Program-made: the position numbers and the translations under genes
The notes under the pieces: model-generated
What the model was told of the DNA's origin: nothing
Database searches by the model: none
The model's input: the letters and a program-made list of their open reading frames with translations, nothing else
From: Pavlovales sp. CCMP2436
Lineage: Eukaryota > Haptophyta > Pavlovophyceae > Pavlovales
Direction: 5' to 3'
Length of the DNA: 16,184 bases
NCBI GenBank assembly: GCA_026770615.1
Contig: MU631468.1
Location: 7,181 to 23,364 of the forward strand
In this document: positions 8,807 to 15,544 of the stretch, piece after piece
Layout of the letters: every line of letters begins with the position of its first letter
Position numbering within the stretch: position 1 is the stretch's first letter

Positions 8807-9996
8807 TCCCCCCCCCCCACCACACCCCTCTCCAAGCACGACTGGGGCCGGCCGCTACCCACTTCTGGGGCGAACGCGCCAGTAGCATGGATTCAGAGCT
8901 TCGACAGAGGACGCTTCCTGAGGGAATTGGTAATCCCAAACACCTTTTTTAAGAATGGTTCTTTTAACGTCTCCGACTTGCAGCCCGAAGGCGTACGGGC
9001 ATGACATAGAAAGGTTGCTCAGCGCATCGGTCGTCTCGTGACCTAACTGCTACCTGTGAACACAACTAATCCTGCTACTGAAGTAGTACTACCACTATCG
9101 TCTATCGCTGAATGCCATCAAAAACCGAAAGGCTTAATCTCCCCCCCCCCTTCACATACACGCACAGTGGGTAACCGAGCCGTCACCACTACCACGATCG
9201 TTGGTCACGAGGCGAGCTGATCTGGTAAAACTATACGAGGTGAATTTTATAATAGTCAACATGTTTTGTTCATCACACAGTTATAGTAATTATGGTAGTT
9301 TTAGTAATAGTAATAATGATTTTGTTTGTCGAGGCGAGTTCATATGGTTAATTTTACCAAGTGTAAGTGTATGGGTGGCTTCCGTTAAATATGCCCCCCC
9401 TTCCCTTTATCCCACTGCCCTCTTTGGCTGCCTGCAACCGTGACTGCCCATTCTGACACCCCCCCCTCCCTCTTTCTCTATTTCTTACTTGCAGGGATTC
9501 ATCGACACCCCTCACTTTAAGCTATGGTGGTACGAGAGGTGCGCGTAAGCCTTCTTTTTTTACTCCAAGAAATCGGTTAAATGTCCCCCGAATTGACGAA
9601 CGAAGACGGACGATTTTTGTGTTTGTTTTTTGTCCCTCGCATGTTCCAGAGACGAGCTAATGCCCTCCACTTTAATAATATTATTAACGATGATAGTAAT
9701 AATAGTAATAATACTGAATACTGAATGCTGGATACTGAATACTGAATACTTAATACTTAATAAAGTCTTCCCTCATGTCACCTCGCAACAAATGCCGCGC
9801 GCGCGCGGACACGGGCGGGAGGGGGGATGGCGGGGTAGCGCTGAACATCCCCCCCCCACACACACACACTTACACACCCGACATCAGGCGGGCAGAGACA
9901 CTGCGTTCGATTAATCTCTCGTATCAGCAGAAACTCAAACTCGCAGAGAATGTGACTGGGCGGCTACAGACGCGCGGTGACGCTGAGGCCGAGTGA
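456..9996 (+). CDS. DENND6: DENND6/FAM116-like DENN-domain protein, C-terminal half, spliced (exons listed separately)
   Basis: DENND6 proteins are DENN-domain Rab exchange factors (human DENND6A acts on Rab14 in endocytic recycling); the same function here is inferred from homology only. The joined reading is exons 456-532, 1371-1508, 2245-2302, 2527-2579, 5783-5862, 7898-7955, 8300-8374, 8837-8929, 9168-9239, 9495-9538 and 9888-9996. Together they give about 284 residues and a TGA stop, with matching intron phases at every junction. Family landmarks appear in the right order: EAIWTYWKL, GDFRPYFTIHD, DFERYTTAV, GVILGVTNPYF, FRDLTVRFLRPFELY, FDRGRFLREL, RRADLVKLYEGF, DTPHFKLWWYER. The family's usual HWPHII segment after NPYF is not found, so an exon may be missing from this model or the segment has diverged. 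The N-terminal half lies upstream of the window. The C-terminus stops soon after the last landmark and is shorter than in human DENND6A. Three mobile-element relics sit in its introns. Confidence 0.82.
533..1370 (+). other. Intron A of the DENND6-like gene
   Basis: It runs from gtgagt to ctcag, with 13 consecutive Cs at 1354-1366 as the pyrimidine tract. No gene or mobile element was recognised inside it. A CTGCC/CTGTCTGCC-rich stretch lies at about 850-930. The open frames that cross it are not protein-like. Confidence 0.6.
1371..1508 (+). CDS. DENND6: DENND6-like exon B (PYFTIHD exon)
   Basis: Forty-six codons in phase 0 at both ends, acceptor ctcag|G, donor CAG|gtccaa. It encodes VLTGATVLVHSSSP, then VLALISLIAPIPF and GDFRPYFTIHDQ. 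The last block is a hallmark of the DENND6 family (human DENND6A has FSDFRPYFTIHD), and this is the strongest identification in the window. Confidence 0.9.
1591..2195. mobile_element. Foldback (long inverted-repeat) element in intron B
   Basis: The left arm 1591-1853 and right arm 1929-2195 are near-perfect reverse complements, about 263 and 267 bp long. They begin TACTCCCCCGGGCC and end GGCCCGGGGGAGTA, with small indels and substitutions between arms. They enclose a spacer of about 75 bp (1854-1928) and leave no room for a transposase. Weaker inverted similarity extends a few bases outward to about 1584. No clear target-site duplication was found. The element fills most of the intron between 1508 and 2245. 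When transcribed it could fold into a very long hairpin. Confidence 0.85.
2245..2302 (+). CDS. DENND6: DENND6-like exon C
   Basis: Acceptor aaccag|G, donor TCAG|gtaaat, phase 0 in and phase 1 out. It encodes DFERYTTAVNEPPPAADGS, matching the DSEFKEYTTRTQAPP segment that follows FTIHD in human DENND6A. It lies only 50 bp after the foldback element. Confidence 0.82.
2527..2579 (+). CDS. DENND6: DENND6-like exon D (GVTNPYF exon)
   Basis: Acceptor cctcag|G, donor CAG|gtgagg, phase 1 in and phase 0 out. It encodes RGVILGVTNPYFLKIRQ, equivalent to the family signature ILGVTNPFFAKTLQ. The match is short but highly specific. Confidence 0.88.
2674..2709. repeat. Poly-C plus (CA)n tract
   Basis: Fifteen consecutive Cs (2674-2688) run into an alternating AC/CA run. 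It is intronic. Confidence 0.9.
2734..2822. repeat. 22-bp direct repeat pair
   Basis: AGCCATGGCATGTGCTGGTG followed by CA occurs at 2734-2755 and again at 2800-2821, identical and 66 bp apart, with a C-rich spacer between. Confidence 0.85.
2879..3025. repeat. ~31-bp imperfect direct repeat pair
   Basis: GTCTGGAACGAATATAGAGG (about 2879) and GTCCAGAACCAATATAGAGG (about 2995) continue into GTGC plus a GCGC-containing tail. The copies lie about 116 bp apart and differ at a few positions. Confidence 0.7.
3279..3325. repeat. (GTT)n microsatellite
   Basis: About a dozen GTT/TTG triplets with one interruption (GTA), within intron D. Confidence 0.9.
3889..4326 (-). pseudogene. Retroelement pol fragment, RNase H domain
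   Basis: The minus-strand frame encodes the C-terminal part of a retroelement RNase H. YIGQLELPAAVAVYYSL carries the catalytic-type Glu. RQIIHFLDNTSSVAGLLKGY carries the Asp-Asn pair. VPSEANIADAPSR carries the last acidic residue in the (N)xADxPSR motif common to LTR and DIRS-type elements. The frame ends with TAG at 3889-3891 and is closed upstream by an in-frame TAG at 4327-4329. That stop sits after a pyrimidine-rich stretch, so it could also be the end of an intron acceptor (ctttTAG). No reverse transcriptase, integrase or tyrosine recombinase was recognised beside it. It is therefore probably a truncated relic, lying antisense in the DENND6-like intron. LTR/Ty3 versus DIRS origin cannot be settled from this fragment. 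Confidence 0.75.
5664..5804 (+). repeat. Duplicated start of exon E
   Basis: GGTGGTAATAGCARACGCAG followed by TRG occurs at 5664-5686 and again at 5782-5804, where it forms the start of tentative exon E. Between the copies, TATACCGTGATAAAACACA is present twice (5735-5753 and 5763-5781). The second copy ends at the exon E acceptor. Confidence 0.8.
5783..5862 (+). CDS. DENND6: Tentative DENND6-like exon E
   Basis: Acceptor aacacag|G, donor GCAG|gtaatg, phase 0 in and phase 2 out, both compatible with the neighbouring exons. It encodes VVIADAVVLKRLEDVLDTDA plus AAPTAR. LKRLEDVLD is plausibly the KLKNLKTLD stretch of the family, but the match is weak. Splicing to 7898 gives ...PTAR-S-GRLTVSPSAHK, continuous and stop-free. 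Confidence 0.5.
5945..5961. repeat. 16-bp perfect palindrome
   Basis: TTCTGATATATCAGAA at 5946-5961 is its own reverse complement. It is intronic and no role is evident. Confidence 0.7.
6006..6108. repeat. CTCACTGTCTGCC minisatellite plus poly-C/CCA tract
   Basis: Several degenerate 13-14-bp units of the type CTCACTGTCTGCC lead into poly-C and CCA repeats. Similar CTGCC-rich DNA precedes poly-C tracts in other introns of this gene (about 850-930, 8725-8770, 9410-9470). Confidence 0.7.
7067..7569. mobile_element. TA-flanked non-autonomous DNA transposon (Tc1/mariner-like MITE)
   Basis: The left end 7067-7094 (TATGGGGGACCTTCGGTTAC...) and right end 7543-7569 are inverted repeats of about 27 bp with one indel and one or two mismatches. 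Both termini abut TA, which fits the TA target duplication of the Tc1/mariner superfamily. A GTGTCGAAAACTA motif inside (about 7284 and 7526) has its reverse complement near the left end. The interior of about 450 bp carries an open frame without a recognisable transposase motif. Assignment to Tc1/mariner rests on TA and TIR shape only. Confidence 0.7.
7585..7745. repeat. Intronic partial copies of the exon F acceptor region
   Basis: AGCAGCAGAGT occurs at about 7587, 7716 and 7888. The copy at 7713-7745 also shares the following CCGTCTC with exon F (7885-7917). Confidence 0.55.
7898..7955 (+). CDS. DENND6: DENND6-like exon F
   Basis: The donor is CGCCAG|gtgaga (phase 0). The acceptor is chosen after ...GCAGCAGAG so that phase 2 matches exon E, giving an S codon at the join. 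Acceptors 2, 5 or 8 bp upstream exist; those at 7890, 7893 and 7896 would enter in phase 0. It encodes GRLTVSPSAHKIGNELLRQ, leading into HFRDLTVRFL of the next exon. Confidence 0.68.
8300..8374 (+). CDS. DENND6: DENND6-like exon G
   Basis: Twenty-five codons in phase 0 at both ends, acceptor cccctag|C, donor GCAG|gtgatt. HFRDLTVRFLRPFELYGTRG corresponds to the RYFLELTQSFIIPLERY helix of human DENND6A. Confidence 0.85.
8770..8819. repeat. Very long poly-C tract (C34)
   Basis: Thirty-four uninterrupted Cs (8770-8803), then TCCTC and a further C run. It lies in the intron between exons G and H, just upstream of the exon H acceptor. The opposite strand is a G34 run. Confidence 0.95.
8837..8929 (+). 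CDS. DENND6: DENND6-like exon H
   Basis: Thirty-one codons in phase 0 at both ends, acceptor tccaag|C, donor GAATTG|gtaatc. It encodes HDWGRPLPTSGANAPVAWIQ and SFDRGRFLREL. The last block matches the QLRQFLPEEFMKTL segment of the family. The position between FELY and KLYEGF is as expected. Confidence 0.8.
9168..9239 (+). CDS. DENND6: DENND6-like exon I
   Basis: Twenty-four codons in phase 0 at both ends, acceptor cgcacag|T, donor TACGAG|gtgaat. It ends SLVTRRADLVKLYE. With GF of the next exon this reproduces the family's KGDWIGLYRHF motif. Confidence 0.82.
9495..9538 (+). CDS. DENND6: DENND6-like exon J
   Basis: Acceptor ttgcag|G, donor GAGAG|gtgcgc, phase 0 in and phase 2 out. GFIDTPHFKLWWYER matches HFLKSPNFDGWFKTR of human DENND6A. 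Confidence 0.87.
9713..9765. repeat. ACTGAAT heptamer tandem array
   Basis: About seven degenerate units of ACTGAAT, drifting to ACTTAAT at the 3' end, lie in the intron before the last exon. Confidence 0.8.
9888..9996 (+). CDS. DENND6: DENND6-like terminal exon K with stop
   Basis: Acceptor acatcag|G, phase 2 in, completing an Arg codon. It encodes RAETLRSINLSYQQKLKLAE and NVTGRLQTRGDAEAE, then TGA at 9994-9996. The charged helix corresponds to RRKEMTQKLEALHLEAL of human DENND6A. The protein ends well before the human C-terminus. Confidence 0.83.
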
Positions 9997-10448
9997 ACTG
10001 GGATAATTGAGTCATCGGATAACCTAAGAACGGGAATGTCCTTGGCAGAAAACGCAATTCAGCGCGCGTACACAAGTCTCTTATTCTCAGTGACTCAGTC
10101 TGCATCTGTAACATCGAATTTCGATTCGCAATTTTATTTCAAATAAGATTTTTAAATAGTTAGTCGTTATGTTTATATAGCATAATATATAACTAATAAA
10201 CACCGCCAGCCAGAACCACCTCCATTTGTATAAGATACGGTTATATGTACGTGCACGGCTTATTGTTGTAAATTAAATCTGGACCAGACGCGACACGCTC
10301 AATCAATAAATATGCTCCGCGGTGCTGCCGCGGCGATCTTATCGGCTCGGCGCGGCAGCAGCCATCGGCGGGCCACGGTGCGTTGAGAGAGAAGCGCTCG
10401 CGAGTCGCTGCGCCCGCCAGACTCGGGATCTCTCGCAATCTCGACGAT
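9997..10448. other. Gene-free stretch downstream of the DENND6-like gene
   Basis: This probably holds the 3' UTR. AATAAA-like hexamers occur near 10195 and 10305. A short GC-rich inverted repeat, TGCTGCCGCG/CGCGGCAGCA, lies at 10323-10332 and 10351-10360. No gene was recognised on either strand. Confidence 0.4.
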
Positions 10449-10575
10449 CACACCCCTGACCCTATTTAATAGTCGAAATAGACTATTAAATAGGGGGTAT
10501 TCGGCATGCTGTAGCCGACGAACCGCACGGAAGGGACCCAGGGTCACCGCACATTGCCTTGGACGCCACGGCATG
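10449..10575. repeat. Left terminal inverted repeat of the 1.29-kb element
   Basis: Inverted partner of about 11610-11735. It contains a 15-bp perfect stem with a 6-nt loop near the outer end. Confidence 0.82.
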
Positions 10576-10842
10576 CAGTCCCACCCCTGAGCTGAAGAGT
10601 GATGAAGGCCGTATTAGATCCTATTATTTACTAGTATGCGGCCGCATGGTCGCCGTGTGTCAAAATGTCGCTCTCCCGAGCTATGACTTGGAATGAATGG
10701 TCTCAAGAGGCAAATAAAAATCCTCGTCCTTTCGCTGAGCGCGCAATAACTAATTTCACATACTTAATAAAATGACAAAGTTAATTAAAGTGACATACCC
10801 TATTCGCATAAAATATGGGCTATGGCCAGGAATGACCAATAC

Positions 10843-11332
10843 AGTCATAGACGGGCATTAAGTAAGCTGGGCTTTAAGAAACTGGGCCTCAATGGTGTTG
10901 GGGAAAGTGAAGAAATTGGGCCTCAAATAGTGAGTGCCTTAAGAACGAAGAAAAAATTAGAGTCAATGTTTTGCGGATTTCTTATATTCTAAAGAGGGGA
11001 TTTATAGGGGCCGGTGGTCTTGCCGAGTAGAATACTTAGTCCCTAGACCATTGTCCAAGCCTTTTTCCCCTTGCCCATTCCCTAGCAATCCCACTGTTCC
11101 TGTCTCTGGTCCTTCATAATAACCCATGCCCTTATCTGGGGGCGGAAAATAACACCTTGAGCAATTACGAAATAATAGACAAGGGGACATAAGAAACTGA
11201 GCCTCACTGCGGATCAGCCAGAGCCAGATCAGCCATTAAGAAACTGGCCCTCATTGCCACTGGGTGCCTAAGAAACCCTAAGAAACTGGGCCTCACTCGG
11301 ATTCCCAGCTTTTTTAATGCCCGTCTACGACT
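10843..11332. mobile_element. Nested inverted-repeat unit
   Basis: 10843-10871 (AGTCATAGACGGGCATTAAG...) and 11304-11332 are 29-bp inverted repeats with about three mismatches. They enclose 430 bp inside the larger element. It could be a second small transposon or the subterminal structure of the larger one. Confidence 0.55.
10876..11295. repeat. Five interspersed copies of AAGAAACTGGGCCTCA
   Basis: Copies start at 10876, 10910, 11191, 11238 and 11280, all in the same orientation, each with zero or one difference from the consensus. They are confined to the nested unit. Confidence 0.85.
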
Positions 11333-11377
11333 GGTGCAGCCTTAGATGGTGACTAAGTGCCCCTAAGGCTGCACCAG
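11331..11377. repeat. Perfect 15-bp-stem hairpin
   Basis: CTGGTGCAGCCTTAG at 11331-11345 and CTAAGGCTGCACCAG at 11363-11377 form a perfect stem with a 17-nt loop. It starts where the nested inverted repeat ends. Confidence 0.85.
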
Positions 11378-11609
11378 GGGTGAGTTAGGCACATCTGAGG
11401 GTATGTAGGCTGCCCCATACGCTCAGAATATGCGGCGAGCTATCAGCATCCCCGGCGTGGCGCACGGCACACCCTGCTGGCACGTGCGCCAACACGCCCG
11501 AATTCGGCCTCCATGCTGAAAGTTTCGTGTTTTTTTTTCAGTGATTTCAATAGAGCATAACGGACAACGGTAGGCCGCATCATCAATCTGACTGAATACT
11601 GGCCATCCC

Positions 11610-11735
11610 CATGCCGTGGCGTCCAAGGCGATGCGCGGTAATCATGGGTCCCCATCGCGCGGTTCATCGGCTACAGCGTGCCGAATACCCCTATATAATA
11701 GTCTATTTACACTATTTAATAGGGTCAGGAGTGGG
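11610..11735. repeat. Right terminal inverted repeat of the 1.29-kb element
   Basis: Reverse complement of about 10449-10575, beginning CATGCCGTGGCGTCCAAGGC and ending AGGGTCAGGAGTGGG. Confidence 0.82.
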
Positions 11736-12169
11736 ACCGCATAGGAAAAGCCAGTATTCAATCAGATTGCACTATGAAACGAAATGATTTAGGCCTATTC
11801 CCTGGACTATTTATGCTGGCCTTGCGCAAATTCAGCATTTGTAAAAATATGCAGAGTTCTAGGAATGGATAAAATGCGACGGGACTCTCAGTCCGGGACA
11901 TTCGCAGTCCGGCTAAGATAGCAAGGAACTTTTGTTCACCAGGAAGATAAGTTTCTGTGATTAAACTTAACTTGTTTCTGCTCTCACTTTTATTATTAGA
12001 AGTCACTCTAGCTCCCGTCGACAGCCCTCGACGGCACTTCACTCCGGACCCCTGCGCCACCGCAGGAGTACCTCAACAGTTCGCACTGGACCTGAGCTTT
12101 GAAAAACACTCAAATCCAGGGATCCACCCTGGGCACACGGATACCGTCCCTCGCCCAGAGCCCCAGATG
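11736..12169. other. Gene-free stretch between element and GC-rich repeats
   Basis: No recognisable gene. A + strand frame starting at 11957 has a hydrophobic start (MIKLNLFLLSLLLLEVTL) but becomes repeat-encoded Pro/Arg/Ala sequence. I do not call it a gene. Confidence 0.35.
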
Positions 12170-12640
12170 GACCCCGGCGCCCGCGGGGCCCAAATATGGC
12201 CACACGAGACCCGGCATCGCAACCTGGGGCAAGGAGGTCGATCAATCCAGCCCCCCTACATACAGCCGGCGCCAGACGCCTACTCCCCCAGACGACCCCG
12301 GCGCCCGCGGGCCCAGAAAATGGCCCCGCGCGACCCAGCATCGCAAAAATCCAGCCTGAACAGGCGGCCCACGCGCGCGCCGGCGGCCCAGTGGCCCGCG
12401 GGCGCCGGAGTCGCAAAAATCCAGCCTGAACAGGCGGCCCGCGCGCGCGCCGGCGGCCCAGTGATAGCTGCGGCCTCGCACGCGCACGCTGCCCGTGCCC
12501 TGCCGGAGCGGCTCGCCCGAGCTCGTGCCGACGGCCCAGTGACTACTGCGGCCCCGTACGCGAGCACGACTGTGCGCAGCTGGCACTGCCGGCCTGCGCT
12601 CGCGCCGGCGGTCCAGCGTCAGTTGCGGCCCCGCACGCGT
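12170..12640. repeat. GC-rich tiled repeats
   Basis: GACCCCGGCGCCCGCGGG blocks recur at 12170 and 12294, each followed by a similar ATGGCC...GCATCGCAA tail. A 63-bp unit at 12341-12403 recurs with one mismatch at 12411-12473 (period 70). More decayed units of the same GCCGGCGGCCCAGTG core follow at about 12520 and 12605. Confidence 0.75.
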
Positions 12641-12720
12641 CGCTCGACAGTTCTGAAGCTGTTGGGCGGCTTGGGGAGAATTGAGCGGCGGCCACGCGCC
12701 CCGAGCCGGCTCCCGTAATG

Positions 12721-12821
12721 CGAGATGGTCTAATTCGGAGACAGTCTCGGAATAGCGAGCCCGAGACGGTCTAATTCGGAGACTGTCTCGGAATAGCGAG
12801 CCCGAGACGGTACCCGTCTCG
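12721..12821. repeat. 41-bp tandem repeat with GAGAC/GTCTC palindromes
   Basis: Two 41-bp units (12721-12761 and 12762-12802) each contain a GAGACNGTCTC palindrome, at 12738-12748 and 12779-12789. They are followed by a near-palindrome, CGAGACGGTACCCGTCTCG (12803-12821). The array lies just upstream of the transposase gene, so it may hold binding sites for its promoter or its own transposase; that is inference. Confidence 0.75.
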
Positions 12822-12829
12822 CGCTCAGC

Positions 12830-13841
12830 GTGGTACTCGGAGACCGCCTTTCGCAGAGCTCGCACTGCGCAGAGCGCTGCGCAGAGCGAGCGCAACGCGA
12901 TGTTCTCGCTCTTTGGCCTCGGCAGGAGCGCGGGCCGGAGCGCGCCGGCGGCGCCGGCGGCGTCGCCGCTGCCGGCTTCGCCCTCGCCGCTCTCGCCGCT
13001 CCGCTCGCCGCGCCGCCCGTCGCTGTCGCGCGTGCCTTCGCCGGCGGCGTCGCCGCGCCGCTCGTCGCTCGCTCCGTCGCCGCACAGCTCGCCAGCGGCG
13101 TCGCCGCGCCGCTCGACGCTCGCTTCGTCGCCGCACAGCTTGCGCGCCGGGACACGCTTCGCCCCCGCTCGGCGGGCGGGTCGCCCGTACCGTCGCCGCT
13201 CCGCTCGTCGCTCGCGCCGGCTCCGCAGCGCACGACGCCGGCTCCGGATGCTGCTCCGGCTGCTGCTCCGGATGAGGCGCCCACGGATGTGCGCCGCTCG
13301 TTTGAGGCGGTCAACGCGCAGTTCTGCAAGGTGGTCGACCGCCCCGACGACTTGCCGGTGGGTCCGTGGGAGTTGTTCGAGCATGCACGAGCTGCGCTGC
13401 AACAGTGGGCGGCGAGCAAGGGCTTCAAGCTCGTCAAGTGCGCCGAGCTCAATATGCTCACGACCCAGGCCGGCCGCAAGGGCTACCTCTACTGCCAGTT
13501 CAGCAAGGCGACGAGCTCGACGTCGACCGGCAAGCGGAAATCCTCGTGCATGAGCGAGCATGGGTTGAAGTGCAGCTTCCGGTTCCACCTCGAGGACACC
13601 AAGCAGGGCTGGACGGTGCTCGGAATGAACGGCACGCACTCGCAGCACGCGGTCGACATGACGCTCGCCGCCATCAACAACCACGACGGGATTGCCCTGC
13701 CCACGGGTGTCAAGATCCCGCCTCAGCTCCAAGAAATCGCGCAGATCAACCGGCGCGCCGGCCTTTCCGCGGCCGTAATCGACCGGGTGCTGAAAAGCGA
13801 GGCCAACAAGCAGGGCCTCCCGATGACGTGGACGCTAGATG
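12830..13841 (+). CDS. MULE transposase exon 1 (N-terminus and zinc-finger region)
   Basis: It ends with MTWTLD plus one base at a GC donor (G|gcaagt), phase 1. From about 13260 the protein is clearly genuine: FEAVNAQFCKVVDRP, PWELFEHARAALQQWAASKG, then Cys- and His-bearing zinc-finger motifs at about 13490-13650. Upstream of 13180 the correct frame is unclear. Confidence 0.78.
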
Positions 13842-15489
13842 GCAAGTGCACACAACGCCTACCCCAACCCTCGAACCCCAACACCAACCCCGACCCCCTA
13901 CCCTCACCCTCACCCTCGCCCCCACACTCACCCCTACCCTTTCCCTTAACCTATAGATGTGTATAACACATTCTGCCGTGACGGGGTCGAGGCCAGCGAG
14001 TTCGACGCGGACAAGTTCGTGGCCGAGCTCAAGAAGCGCGAGGTCGAGCTGGGCCTCCCGTACGAGGTGACTCCCCCCCCCTCCTTATAATTATAATGAT
14101 TATAATGATGATGATAATTATTATAATTATAATAATTATTATTATCATCCTCATCATTCTCATCATTCTCATAGGTGAAGCTCAGCATGGAGGGCGAGCT
14201 CGAGTCTGTGTTCTGGGTCAACGAGAACGGCCTCAAAAACTGGAGCTCGCTGCGCAAGCGCTGCGCGAGGCGAAGTGCGTGCTCTACGACACCAAGCATG
14301 GGACCAACAAGTACAAGCTCAAGCTCGGCTGCTGGACGATCGTCGATCACAACGGCGACACGCAGATCATCTTGTTCTCCCTGGTATTTTATTTATTTAT
14401 TTATAATATTTAGACTTGGGCTCACCCCCCCACCCTACCCCCCTCTCCTTGTAATAATAATGATGATGATGATAACGATTATGCTAATGATTGATAATAA
14501 CAATAATAATATAATTAATATAATTTCTATAATCACTATAATTATTGCAATTATTATTCTCATTCTCATTCTATAATTATCATCGAAATTATAATTATCA
14601 TAGGTCCCGCCAGGTGAGCCGAAGGAGGCCTTCATTTGGGCTTTCGCGCAGTTCAAAAAGCACCTCGGGGCGCCAACAGTCATCTTCACAGATGGCGACC
14701 CGGGCATGCACAGCGCGATCGCGCTGGTCTTCGGCGACGGCACCGTGCACCTCTTCTGCCTCTACCACATTTACACCAACCTCTTTAAGCACATGAGCAA
14801 GCTCTTTGGTGCGGACCGCACGGCGTGGCACGCCTTCGTCAACAGATTCTGGCGCATCGCGAAGCTGTCGGACAGCAGCACCCGCGCGAACTTCGGTAAG
14901 CGCAGCCGCGCGAGCTGCACCCCGCCGTGCACGCCCCGCTCCTCAGCGCGCACACGCCGCCGCCAGCTCATGCCCCCCCCTCCCTCCACACAGCAACGGA
15001 GTGGGCCGAGCTCACCACGCTCGCGCAGGCGTCCACGTGCTGCGACGATAAGACGCGCAAGCTCGCCTTCGACTGGCTCCGGGTGCTGGGCACGCGGGCC
15101 TTGCGCTGGGCTGCGCGCTGGACGTGGCAGCACCTCACGCTCGACGTGCACTCGACACAGCGCGCTGAGGCGATTCACAGCGCGCTCTGCCACATCATCA
15201 GCTCCTCGGACAAGCTAGCCAAGCTGCTCGAGAAACTCTCTGAGTTCGAGATGAACCGCTTCATGCGCAAGTTTATTGCGGCGCACCGCCGCATTCTCGT
15301 GCAGGTGAGAGCTGCACCGCCCCGCGCCCACCCCCGCCATCGCGTACACGCTGACCTGCACTCACACTCTCTGCCCCGCACCTCCCACGTAGGACGCCCG
15401 CGCCTGCGGCGACAGCTCGCCCGTGTTGCGCGACCAGCTCGCAAAGATCCTCGTACCCGAGGTGCGCGCTAGCCTTTTAGATATAATAT

Positions 15490-15544
<55 letters not shown>

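Larger units (their letters stand above)
10449..11735. mobile_element. Non-autonomous DNA transposon with ~125-bp TIRs
   Basis: Left TIR (about 10449-10575) and right TIR (about 11610-11735) are inverted copies at roughly 85 percent identity by eye. Shared blocks include CTGACCCTAT, GGTATTCGGC, GCTGTAGCCGA and CCTTGGACGCCACGGCATG. The left TIR starts with its own perfect palindrome (CCCTATTTAATAGTC at 10460-10474 against 10481-10495). The corresponding palindrome in the right TIR has partly decayed. No transposase was recognised in the 1-kb interior and no clear target-site duplication was seen. The superfamily cannot be assigned. Confidence 0.82.

Noticed and set aside
8632..8939. Minus-strand frames with poly-Gly runs
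   Set aside because: They are simply the complement of the C34 tract and exon H.
8984..8992. Possible 9-nt microexon (PEG) between exons H and I
   Set aside because: It has an AG before and a GT after, but exons H and I already join in phase with the length expected for the family.
11957..12718. 253-codon + strand frame with a hydrophobic, signal-peptide-like start
   Set aside because: After about 20 residues it is encoded by tandem GC-rich repeats (Pro, Arg, Ala), with no recognisable domain; the hydrophobic start is probably chance.
12242..13732. 496-codon open frame on the minus strand
   Set aside because: It is the shadow of GC-rich repeats and of transposase exon 1. Its translation is Arg/Ala-rich without motifs, while the opposite strand carries clear conserved domains.
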